A DNA stretch of 64,000 bases from Brevibacillus sedimenti (GTDB taxonomy: Bacteria > Bacillota > Bacilli > Brevibacillales > Brevibacillaceae), in assembly GCF_020923495.1 (NCBI RefSeq), contig NZ_CP064048.1:2667001-2731000 (forward strand). Direction: 5' to 3'. Under the pieces are notes generated by a model, which saw nothing but the letters and a program-made list of their open reading frames with translations, was not told the DNA's origin and searched no databases. The position numbers and the translations under genes were made by a program. Below, one piece after another: positions 45,589 through 53,378 of this stretch (position 1 is the stretch's first letter; the number at the start of each line of letters is the position of its first letter).

Positions 45589-45687
45589 ATGAACAAAGAG
45601 CAACTCCTGAAAGCTGTTGCCAACCCTGCAGCTGCTGAAAAGAAAGCAGATGTTGGCACGATCATCTGGACTATTCGCTTGCTGTAA
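45589..45687 (+). CDS. 32-residue RiPP precursor peptide
   Basis: Begins MNKEQLLKAVANPAAAEKK and ends ADVG-TIIWTIRLL. AAAGGAGGTGAT, almost a full anti-16S match, lies 9 nt before the ATG, as expected for a highly expressed precursor. The N-terminal half is helical and charged like a short leader. The C-terminal 9-12 residues are hydrophobic and contain Thr24 and Thr28. There are no Ser or Cys. It is directly followed by a 13-bp hairpin and then the TOMM genes. Substrate status is inferred from position, ribosome binding site and composition. Confidence 0.8.
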   Translation: MNKEQLLKAVANPAAAEKKADVGTIIWTIRLL

Positions 45688-45699
45688 TCGCAGGCGACA

Positions 45700-45730
45700 G
45701 ACAGGATTGAACGTCAGGTTCAATCCTGTC
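45700..45730 (+). other. 13-bp perfect RNA hairpin between precursor and enzymes
   Basis: GACAGGATTGAAC pairs with GTTCAATCCTGTC around a 5-nt loop, without a downstream T-tract. Such elements often stabilise precursor mRNA or partly terminate so that the precursor exceeds the enzymes. Confidence 0.75.
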
Positions 45731-45756
45731 TATCCCATACATAGGAGTGATTTGCG

Positions 45757-46344
45757 ATGATTGGAATTTTGGTCAAAGACAACCGTGATTTGGCCGCCCA
45801 ATTGGCGAATCATTATCAATTGTTCAATCTCTCCGCCCGTGTCATCGAATCGTTGGAAGAGCAGCGGTCGGAGATTGATTTGCTTGTTGTGGTCAATGCC
45901 GGTACGTTCGGCAGTCAGATAAACCAACTCATGCGAAAAGAAGGGAAACGCTGGCTTCATGTTCTATGGGACCGAGGGAGAGTGCTTGCAGGTCCCGTAT
46001 TTCATCCTACGGAAGGTCCCTGCTTTGAGTGCCTGTCGCTTCGGATGAAAGCCAATATGGTCGAGGAGCCGGAACGTCCCGAGATTCCCGAATGCCTGGA
46101 AGAAAACGTGCGCCGGATGATGTGTGACGCTGTCGCATTGGAAACGTACAAATTTGTCTCCAAGGATCACCGCGCAGGGGCTGCCCATATTACGGACCAG
46201 ATGTTGGAGATTGACTTTTTGACGCTTGAAGGGGAGCTTCATCCCGTCCTGCGTGTTCCAACCTGCCCTGTGTGTGGTGTGGAAACCCGCATCCATCAAT
46301 ATGTACAGCCGTGGATGACCCGCTTTTCGGAGGTTGGCTCATGA
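45757..46344 (+). CDS. short E1-like / TOMM cyclodehydratase C-type protein
   Basis: 195 residues. It carries the tetra-cysteine zinc motif of ThiF/E1-like TOMM C proteins: C89-x-x-C92 in EGPCFECLSL and C170-x-x-C173 in TCPVCG. Usual C proteins are ~300-400 residues and begin with a winged-helix peptide clamp (RRE). Here the N-terminus starts directly in a Rossmann-like half (IGILVKDNRDLAAQL), so no obvious RRE is present. It overlaps the YcaO gene by 4 bp and should present precursor to YcaO. Confidence 0.8.
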   Translation: MIGILVKDNRDLAAQLANHYQLFNLSARVIESLEEQRSEIDLLVVVNAGTFGSQINQLMRKEGKRWLHVLWDRGRVLAGPVFHPTEGPCFECLSLRMKANMVEEPERPEIPECLEENVRRMMCDAVALETYKFVSKDHRAGAAHITDQMLEIDFLTLEGELHPVLRVPTCPVCGVETRIHQYVQPWMTRFSEVGS

Positions 46345-47669
46345 GCAGAAAGCGATTGGCAGGCGACTGGAAAGACGTTTCTTCTCTCGGTACGCTGCGT
46401 TCGGTTGTCAGTCGGTATGGCGGCATTGTGCGATGGTTCGCTGATTGCTTGAATGATCCCGGCGATCAAAAACTGTATGCGGCGATGGCGGCGCCCACCT
46501 ACGCGAACGAATTGGTGCCTGGGATCAGCGGCAGCCCCGAGATTACGACGGGGGTTGGATTTACCCGGGAAGAAGCAAGACGTTCCGCTGTAGGGGAAGC
46601 CATCGAACGTTACTGCGGCTCGTACTACGTGCGTTCCGGAATGGCATTGGCTTCCTGGAGAGAACTGAAGGGAGCGGTTCATCCGGAGCGTTTTGCCTGG
46701 TTTCATCCGGATCAATATTTGCAAGAGGATTTTCCCTTTGTGCGGTTTACGGAGGACACCAAGGTGAGATGGGTGCCCGGATACAATTTGACACGGGGGC
46801 AAGAGGTATGGGTCCCGGCGGCAGCGGTATGGGAAAATTATCTTCCCGGCGAGGACGAAGCGCTCGTGTGGAGAGGGTTGACCACGGGACTTTCATGCGC
46901 CCCCACAGCGGAAGAAGCCGTATTGCGGGGGATATTGGAAATCGTCGAACGGGACTCGTATTCCATCATGTGGCACAACAAACTAAGTTTGCCCAGGCTG
47001 AATGTGGAAAGCAACAAGCGGCTTCATGAGATCTACCAACAGTATTTTGCCGCGGAACACTTCCGGTATCATCTGGTTGATACGACCACGACGCTTGGCA
47101 TTCCTGCAGTTTGCGCCATCATGAAAGCGCCGAATGGACGAACCATTGTCGGAGCCGCTTCCCGCCCTTCCCTGGAGGAAGCATGCATCAAGGCGCTGTG
47201 TGAGATTGCGCAGCAGTGGATGGGATGCCGCTACCTTTCTACCAAATACATTCACTTTACCCTCACGCCTGACGAAGTTGAGGATTTCGTGCTGCGTCCG
47301 TTCTTCTATTGTGACGAGCTGAACCACAGCCATGCAGCATTCGTCTATCAGTCAACGGTCGAAAACGATGTGCCGGCGGGGAAATGGCTGTCCGAACTGA
47401 ATGTGACGGAGGAGTTGGACAAGTGTATCGCAGCGCTGGAACGGAACGGACTAGAGGTGATTGCCGTCGACATTACATTGCCGGACGTCAGACAGCTCGG
47501 CTTGCACGTCTATCGGGTCATCGTTCCCGGGGCGGTCGACATTACGCGCAGTGAAAAGGAAAAGGTTGCGGGCGGAACCCGGCTTTATCAGGTGCCTGTT
47601 GAGATGGGATACCTGGACCGTCCCTACACATACCACAAATTGAATCCCATGCCACATCCCCTTCCGTAA
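46341..47669 (+). CDS. YcaO-domain azoline-forming cyclodehydratase
   Basis: 442 residues from ATG 46341 (GGAGG upstream, overlapping the previous stop). ATP/Mg-binding acidic motifs are visible: AVGEAIERYCG, the E200-x-x-E203-R-D205 block (EIVERDSYSIMW), and CIKALCEIAQQW. The C-terminus is P436-M-P-H-P-L-P442, the PxPxP tail typical of azoline-forming YcaOs. It would convert Thr to methyloxazoline in the precursor with ATP. A thioamide or amidine role is less likely given the PxPxP tail and C partner. Confidence 0.92.
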   Translation: MSRKRLAGDWKDVSSLGTLRSVVSRYGGIVRWFADCLNDPGDQKLYAAMAAPTYANELVPGISGSPEITTGVGFTREEARRSAVGEAIERYCGSYYVRSGMALASWRELKGAVHPERFAWFHPDQYLQEDFPFVRFTEDTKVRWVPGYNLTRGQEVWVPAAAVWENYLPGEDEALVWRGLTTGLSCAPTAEEAVLRGILEIVERDSYSIMWHNKLSLPRLNVESNKRLHEIYQQYFAAEHFRYHLVDTTTTLGIPAVCAIMKAPNGRTIVGAASRPSLEEACIKALCEIAQQWMGCRYLSTKYIHFTLTPDEVEDFVLRPFFYCDELNHSHAAFVYQSTVENDVPAGKWLSELNVTEELDKCIAALERNGLEVIAVDITLPDVRQLGLHVYRVIVPGAVDITRSEKEKVAGGTRLYQVPVEMGYLDRPYTYHKLNPMPHPLP

Positions 47670-47697
47670 CAGAGCCGTTGGAGCTGGGAGGTTTTCG

Positions 47698-48387
47698 ATG
47701 AAAAGAGGAATAGACTATTCTTTCCGTTTGATCGAGCACAATCGTTTGCACCCGGAACATGTGACTGCGTGGTATCACGAAAACAGCAAGCTGTTTCCCT
47801 CTGTATATTGGGCAAAAGAGGAAGCGAGAAAAGAACTGCTGTCGATTCTGCATGAACGATATCATGTGGAACACTCGTATAAAGATTATGGAATCGCAGA
47901 AGAATTGGACATAAACGAACGAGAGGAGCTTCCTTCCTCCATACGCTCCTTGAAAGACTTGGCGCCGCACGCTGCCGGGCTGAATGCCGTGGAACTCTAT
48001 GCTGTGACAAGCAGTCATGGCGTCAATACCTTCTATTATTTTGATTTCCGCCGGTCAAAGCTGGTCCCGCTGCGCACTAGTTCCGATTCGTTTCTGCGTG
48101 ACGCGCTGATCCATTCCGCCGAGGGGGAAGCGGATTCGGCCATCATCGTGACGGCCAATCTCGATCGAGGGATGCTGCTGCACGGAGAACGCGGTTATCG
48201 TGCGGTGCTGCTGCAGACTGGCAGAATGGTTGAAAAAATCACGACCCGGTGGGAGCGTGACCATATCCCGCATAAGGTGCATGTGGAATTTTTTGATGAT
48301 CGCCTTCATGAGCGAATGGGGATCGACGGCTTTTACGAAGCGGTTTTTGCCGTGTTAACGGTGTTCAAACAGGGGGTAGACGCTTGA
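47698..48387 (+). CDS. divergent SagB-like (nitroreductase fold) azoline dehydrogenase
   Basis: 229 residues, shorter than most SagB proteins. The C-terminal LLHGERGYRAVLLQTGRMVEKI matches the GERGYR-xx-L-x-x-G block of SagB/BcerB. AAGLNAVELYAV resembles the PSAG-x-x-x-x-E-x-Y segment, with the first residues replaced. No N-terminal RRS-type FMN phosphate motif is evident. It may still oxidise methyloxazoline to methyloxazole, or be inactive. GGGAGG precedes ATG 47698. Confidence 0.7.
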   Translation: MKRGIDYSFRLIEHNRLHPEHVTAWYHENSKLFPSVYWAKEEARKELLSILHERYHVEHSYKDYGIAEELDINEREELPSSIRSLKDLAPHAAGLNAVELYAVTSSHGVNTFYYFDFRRSKLVPLRTSSDSFLRDALIHSAEGEADSAIIVTANLDRGMLLHGERGYRAVLLQTGRMVEKITTRWERDHIPHKVHVEFFDDRLHERMGIDGFYEAVFAVLTVFKQGVDA

Positions 48388-49577
48388 ATGTTCAGGATCG
48401 GCCTGTCAACGACAATCTCCGGTTGGTAAACGTTGAGACAGGTAAATTTTTGACGTCAGCCTATTACGTTCTGTTTCGTGTCCCGCCTGACTGGCCGCTA
48501 TGGTTTTGGAGCGGCATGATGGACAGCCTGGTCGCGATTCACTGTATACAGCATCCGGACAGTCGCAGGTGGGAACGGCCGGAGATTGTTGAGCACAGGT
48601 TTCAAGAGGCGAGTTATGTTGGGCTCAAGATGGAATCGCTGTCGAGCGGCGAACCATTTGGTACAGATGACAGCCATGTCCAATTCCTCCTGTCCGTCGT
48701 CTGTGCGCCGCTGATTAACCAGGAAGCGTACGTGAACTGGATGTCCGCAGCCCCCCGCAAGATCGCACGCAGAAGGATTCACGTCACGAGCGCAATCGAC
48801 CCTGTCACCTCATCTTTGCTGCGTTTTCTGGACGCGGACGGCGACAAATGGGGAGACGAACTGTTGGATTGTTCTTTCATCGCACGGCAGTACGACCATC
48901 TTGTTCGGGAGGCTCCCGCTATCTGTTATGCAATTGGTACAGGCGATCCCGCCCAAAATTGGAGAGCGCTGCAGAGTTGGTGTGGAGAGCGTTCGCGGCT
49001 GTGGACTGCTGACGTTAAACAGGAAAGGACGGGAGTTGATCCGCGTGTTCCCGATCCCGTCTCCGGGACGGATGCCGGCGATTCCCATCTGATTGTCTTG
49101 CCATACCGGCTGACAGCGAAGAACCCCTCTTTGCCAGCGCGCATCAGCCTTCAGGTTGCCAATGCCCTGTTGGGCGGATGCTTCCACTCCAAGTTGATTT
49201 CCCGCATACGCAGAGAACTGGGGTTGGCTTACTTCGCGTTCTCCGTGTGGGATCAAACGACGGGAACAATCGTGATGGTGGCAGGGGCGGAGCCTGACAA
49301 TCGCGATCAGGTGCGCGAAGAGATGGTGGGACAGCTCCACGCCCTGCAGCGAGGTGATTTTACCGATCGCGACCTGCAGGTGACCAAGCGGTTTCTGATC
49401 AGTGATGCGTGGTACACCATGGATGATTGTGATTCCATCGTCAGCTGTCATCTTGCTCATGTCGAGACAGGGGAACCATTCGAACCTGCATCCAGGGTTG
49501 CGCTTATTCAAGACGTGACCAAGCAGGATGTAATGGAGGCTGTGTCTTTCCTGGAACCTGTTCTGATGGAGGAGTAA
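48384..49577 (+). CDS. M16-family peptidase homologue without zinc site
   Basis: 397 residues. TTG 48384 overlaps the previous stop (TTGA) and follows GGGGGTAG. It has the C-terminal M16B signature (CFHSKLISRIRRELGLAYFAFS, quoted as a pattern) that binds substrate, but no HxxEH. It therefore looks like the non-catalytic partner of the next gene, as in AlbE/AlbF or YmfF/YmfH pairs. Its likely role is leader removal or peptide degradation as part of a heterodimer. Confidence 0.82.
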   Translation: MNVQDRPVNDNLRLVNVETGKFLTSAYYVLFRVPPDWPLWFWSGMMDSLVAIHCIQHPDSRRWERPEIVEHRFQEASYVGLKMESLSSGEPFGTDDSHVQFLLSVVCAPLINQEAYVNWMSAAPRKIARRRIHVTSAIDPVTSSLLRFLDADGDKWGDELLDCSFIARQYDHLVREAPAICYAIGTGDPAQNWRALQSWCGERSRLWTADVKQERTGVDPRVPDPVSGTDAGDSHLIVLPYRLTAKNPSLPARISLQVANALLGGCFHSKLISRIRRELGLAYFAFSVWDQTTGTIVMVAGAEPDNRDQVREEMVGQLHALQRGDFTDRDLQVTKRFLISDAWYTMDDCDSIVSCHLAHVETGEPFEPASRVALIQDVTKQDVMEAVSFLEPVLMEE

Positions 49578-49578
49578 T

Positions 49579-50844
49579 ATGAAGGCAATTCGAAATGGTT
49601 CCGATTGGCAATGTGTGGAGTGCCACAACGGGATGACCGTTCTGTTTATCGAAAAACCGCAATACTACTCCGCACACGTTCGGCTCGTGGTGAAGTACGG
49701 TTCGCTTCACCACCGGTTTTTTGACCCGATTTCATCCGCCACAGTGGTTCAACCCGAAGGTGTGGCGCATTTTCTTGAGCACGCCCTTTTTCCCAGTGAG
49801 GGCAATGACGCGTACGTTCAACTGGCTGAATACGGAGCCGATTTGCAGGCTTCCACCTATATTGACCGAACGGCCTTCTATTCCACCACCGTTGGAAACG
49901 TCATGGACACGGTGGGCTTTTTGCTGGAGTTGGCATTTCGTTCGAACATCACGGAAGACAGGATTCAGCTGGAAAAACAAGTCATTCAAAATGAAATGTT
50001 GATGTCTCAAGCAGATCCGGCTGAAGTGGCGAGACAAAACATGTTGAATGCCTTGTACTGGAACCATCCTGTCAAAAAGGACGTCAAAGGGACAGAGGAG
50101 TCTCTGTCGCAAATCACGCTCGACCATGTGCGAACGGCCCATTCCCTGTTTTACGTACCGCACAATTGTCTGCTTCTGGTCGCGGGGAATGTTCACATAC
50201 ACGATCTGGTGGAACGAGCAGAGCAAATGGTTTCCCGAAAGCCATTCGCCGCCACGGCAGATCTGCTTGAGTGGCGAGAACCGCCTAACGCCGTGCAGGA
50301 CTTCTCGCATGCGGAAATGGGCTTGAATCAGGCGTACGTGCACGTCGGATACAAGCATGTCCATGCCGGTCTGACAGCAACCGCTCTGTTTCAGGAGGAG
50401 TTGGTCATTCGCATTTGTGCCGTGATGCTGGAACATGAATTGTACAATTTGCTCAACGAGAAGGAATTGACCGGTGATGATGGATCGGCTGACGCCATTA
50501 GGGTGAACTACTGCCGGGCAGCCGATGCCGGATATCTGGAGATCACTGCTCAGACCGATTCATGGGAATGGTTTCGTGAAGCTGTCATGCAGGCGGCAGA
50601 GCGGGTGAGAAATGCCCCATGGTCGGAATCGCTTGCGGATGACTGGAAAAAATTGTGGCTGCTGCGCTGCCAAAAAGAAGCAAATGACCTGAGCGTCTTG
50701 ACGTATTATCTGGAAAAATGGTGGACAACGCTGGAGGGGTTTGATTTGGACCGCACCTTGAGGAACATTTCCGCACGACATCTCCGCGATGCGATCGAGC
50801 GCTTGCTAGTTCCGGAAAACATGGCAGTGAGCGTTGTTTGTTGA
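49579..50844 (+). CDS. M16 zinc peptidase (active subunit)
   Basis: 421 residues. The inverse zinc motif H64-F-L-E-H68 (GVAHFLEHALF) is intact, with a further Glu in the helix LEKQVIQNEM (~residue 140). It is the catalytic half of an M16B pair with the preceding gene, one base apart. In subtilosin (AlbF) and several TOMM loci, such pairs remove the leader. The cut between leader and core of the 32-residue precursor is its presumed job. Confidence 0.9.
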   Translation: MKAIRNGSDWQCVECHNGMTVLFIEKPQYYSAHVRLVVKYGSLHHRFFDPISSATVVQPEGVAHFLEHALFPSEGNDAYVQLAEYGADLQASTYIDRTAFYSTTVGNVMDTVGFLLELAFRSNITEDRIQLEKQVIQNEMLMSQADPAEVARQNMLNALYWNHPVKKDVKGTEESLSQITLDHVRTAHSLFYVPHNCLLLVAGNVHIHDLVERAEQMVSRKPFAATADLLEWREPPNAVQDFSHAEMGLNQAYVHVGYKHVHAGLTATALFQEELVIRICAVMLEHELYNLLNEKELTGDDGSADAIRVNYCRAADAGYLEITAQTDSWEWFREAVMQAAERVRNAPWSESLADDWKKLWLLRCQKEANDLSVLTYYLEKWWTTLEGFDLDRTLRNISARHLRDAIERLLVPENMAVSVVC

Positions 50845-50856
50845 CCATGATCAACA
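50839..50856. repeat. inverted repeat between protease and ABC genes
   Basis: TGTTGA-CCATGA-TCAACA, overlapping the protease stop. It is a possible operator or mRNA-processing structure in the only sizeable gap (82 bp) of the operon downstream of the precursor. Confidence 0.35.
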
Positions 50857-50926
50857 TTCACCCAAATGAATGACGTCCCCGCTTGGAGTTACCGTTCAAC
50901 ACCCGGATGGATTGTGAGGAGAAAAC

Positions 50927-51700
50927 ATGAATGATCAGAAATATTCCATTGAACTCCTGAACCTGAAAAAACGATATGGAGATTTCGAAGCCGTTCACGA
51001 TCTCACGCTGCACGTGAAAAAGGGAAGCATTTTTGCATTCCTGGGAAATAACGGTGCCGGGAAAACCACGACGATTAAAATGATGACCGGACAGCTGAGG
51101 CCGACGGGGGGAAAGGTGCATATCCTGGGCCAGGATATCTGGGAAGATCGCAAAGCGCGAAAACAGGTCGGGTATGTTCCTGACACCCCTCTGTTGCACG
51201 AAGGGCTGACGGCTCGTGAAATGCTGTGGTTCGTTGGCGGATTGTACGGGATTCCGCTTGAGACTGCCAGGCAGCGGGCTGATCAATTGCTGGGACAAAT
51301 GGGGTTGTCGGAGCGAGCCGATGATTTGATTCGCGACTTTTCGTTGGGGATGAAACGGAAAATGGCGATTGCAGCCGCCTTGATCCACAAACCGGAAGTC
51401 TTGTTGCTGGACGAGGTCACCAACGGTCTGGACCCCAGAGCGAGCCGGGAAGTGAAGGAACTGATCAAGGAAGTTGCTCGCGAAGGATGTACCGTTTTCT
51501 TGACAACACACATCCTGGATATCGTGGAAGAATTGGCGGACACCATCGCGATTTTGCATAAAGGGCAATTGAAAATCCAGGGGACATTGGAGGAGCTGAG
51601 GTCTGTCGTCGAGATGCCCAACGCCACCCTTGAGCAAATCTTTTTGTCGTTGACCGGGGAAGAGGGACAAGGAGGGAGTCAGGCATGTCAGACCAGTTGA
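50927..51700 (+). CDS. ABC transporter ATP-binding protein, RiPP export/immunity
   Basis: 257 residues. Walker A GNNGAGKTT, signature FSLGMKRKMAIAAALI, Walker B LLLDEVTNGLDP and the H-loop TTHILD are all present. In the CcmA-like family used for peptide export and self-resistance. It overlaps the permease gene by 16 bp, so the two form one transporter. It has no peptidase domain, so leader removal must be separate (the M16 pair). Confidence 0.92.
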   Translation: MNDQKYSIELLNLKKRYGDFEAVHDLTLHVKKGSIFAFLGNNGAGKTTTIKMMTGQLRPTGGKVHILGQDIWEDRKARKQVGYVPDTPLLHEGLTAREMLWFVGGLYGIPLETARQRADQLLGQMGLSERADDLIRDFSLGMKRKMAIAAALIHKPEVLLLDEVTNGLDPRASREVKELIKEVAREGCTVFLTTHILDIVEELADTIAILHKGQLKIQGTLEELRSVVEMPNATLEQIFLSLTGEEGQGGSQACQTS

Positions 51701-53184
51701 AATCCATCTGTTTGCTCTACCTGAAACCCCGTTGGAATACCGGTTTCCGCCACAGTCGTCTGAAACCTGCGCTGTGGATGCGGTTGAGCGAAGTGCTCGT
51801 TGCGTTTCTGCTGGTCGACCGTGTGGCTCATCTGCTGGTTAACTTTGATCTAACCGCCCTGCTGTATCTGGCAGCTGTTGAGGCCATGCTGGTAGGAAGT
51901 TTGCGCCTGTTTTTTGACGTCTCGTCCCAAATGTACCAGCATCGGCTCATGCCTCTCATCGTCGCCTCGGGAGCCCCGCCTTTTCTCCACCTGACCGGCA
52001 TGTGGCTTGCTTCCCTGCCGATGATGGGATGGTCCGCCCTGATTTTCTCCTATGCGTTGACGGGGAATTTTCAGGGGCTCGATCGCATAACCTCCATGGC
52101 GGCCGTTTTTGCGGTGTCGTTTGCGGCCAACGCCCTCTGGGAGCTGTTGGGCCGTTTGTATCTGGCCGTCTTTGTGTACCTTCAGCCGCGGCTCGTGAAG
52201 ATGCTGTTTGGCTTGTCCATTGTAGGCTTTATCGCCGTAATTGCAGGGGTGGCTTACCTGCTGGTGCGGATGCCGATGTTCGCGTCGGCTGATGTTGCAG
52301 CACTGGAGCGGTATACGTTGTACGCGATGGGCATCCTCGGCATCCCCGGACTGGTATTGGCGCTGATGCCTCGCAGGGTAGGGACGTGGTATGTAGACGG
52401 GTGGCTTCGCATGCAGGAGACCGGACACACGGTACGGTCCACCAAGTCCGGTTTTGTTCGCATCGTTCCCGGAATTCCCGGAACAATTCAGGCGAAGGAT
52501 GTGGCCGTCATCTGGCGGAATCCGATCACCAAAATCCGCTTGATCGTATGGGGAGTGTTATTGCTTGGCCTTGCCTGGTTGATCAGCAGTCATACAAATG
52601 ACGGTCAATTCGCGTTCTGGGGCGTGTCGGTTGCCGCCAGCTCGCTGATTCCCTTCATCTCCGTATTCCTTTCCGTTCTGGTCTTTGGTGAGATTGCCGT
52701 CACGCTGTATACAGCTGAACGGGAATGCGTGTATCTGTATCAGGTGGCTGGCATTTCCTACACCTCGCTGGTGGCTGGCAAAGCAGCCAGTGCATCGCTC
52801 CTGATCACCTTGCCGGCGCTCATCGGCAGTCTCCTGTTGGGCGTTTGCACGAAACAGCCGGGCTGGGCAATTGCTGCCGGGCTGGGCAATACTTTGCTGA
52901 TCTCCACGCTTACCGTTTTGCTTAAGGTAGGCATTCTCATCTTCGACAAGAGCGGCCTGAAAAAACAGGTCATGGAAGAGCAGTCCGGTCAACAGGTGAT
53001 GCTGGAACAGGTTCCCCGTTCGCTCCTGTCGGCGGTGGCCTTTTGGGGGGCACTGTTTTATATCGGGGCCTTCTGGAAAGTATGGACGGATATGTGGCTG
53101 GAACCCGCGCTCATTTGGGCCGTGTTTGCCGCTCCGCCGTTGATCTTGTTGGTATTGGGCAGAAAGAGAGGGTTCGTTCAATGA
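51685..53184 (+). CDS. ABC transporter permease, RiPP locus
   Basis: 499 residues with about 12 hydrophobic segments and few soluble regions, consistent with an ABC-2-like exporter subunit. AAGGAGGGAG precedes ATG 51685. It is translationally coupled at both ends (16-bp overlap with the ATPase, 4-bp ATGA overlap with the leader-like peptide). It probably exports the mature peptide or confers immunity. Confidence 0.85.
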   Translation: MSDQLKSICLLYLKPRWNTGFRHSRLKPALWMRLSEVLVAFLLVDRVAHLLVNFDLTALLYLAAVEAMLVGSLRLFFDVSSQMYQHRLMPLIVASGAPPFLHLTGMWLASLPMMGWSALIFSYALTGNFQGLDRITSMAAVFAVSFAANALWELLGRLYLAVFVYLQPRLVKMLFGLSIVGFIAVIAGVAYLLVRMPMFASADVAALERYTLYAMGILGIPGLVLALMPRRVGTWYVDGWLRMQETGHTVRSTKSGFVRIVPGIPGTIQAKDVAVIWRNPITKIRLIVWGVLLLGLAWLISSHTNDGQFAFWGVSVAASSLIPFISVFLSVLVFGEIAVTLYTAERECVYLYQVAGISYTSLVAGKAASASLLITLPALIGSLLLGVCTKQPGWAIAAGLGNTLLISTLTVLLKVGILIFDKSGLKKQVMEEQSGQQVMLEQVPRSLLSAVAFWGALFYIGAFWKVWTDMWLEPALIWAVFAAPPLILLVLGRKRGFVQ

Positions 53185-53363
53185 TTGTGGATCAAGAGGG
53201 ATGGGTCGAGGTAAACGGCAAGAAGATCAGGGTGGAAGAATTAATCCGCGCCTGGAAAGATCCCGACTACCGCTCGCAGTTGTCTCACCTCCTCGGACGA
53301 GTTCCGCACCCCTCCGGGTACCCGTTGGATGAACTCAGTGAGGAGATTCTGGATCAGGAATAG
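53181..53363 (+). CDS. core-less class II lanthipeptide leader-like protein
   Basis: 60 residues. Residues 19-58 read ELIRAWKDPDYRSQL ... PHPSGYPLDELSEEIL. This follows the class II lantibiotic leader pattern W-K-x-P-x-x-R ... P-(A/S)-G-x-x-x-x-E-L seen in mersacidin, lichenicidin and haloduracin leaders. The protein ends two residues later (DQE, then TAG), with no GG/GA cleavage site and no core. The LanM gene starts 15 bp downstream, so no core can be hidden between. It is coupled to the permease stop (ATGA). It probably acts as a free leader that binds LanM. Confidence 0.8.
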   Translation: MIVDQEGWVEVNGKKIRVEELIRAWKDPDYRSQLSHLLGRVPHPSGYPLDELSEEILDQE

Positions 53364-53378
53364 AAGAGGGGTGAATCG

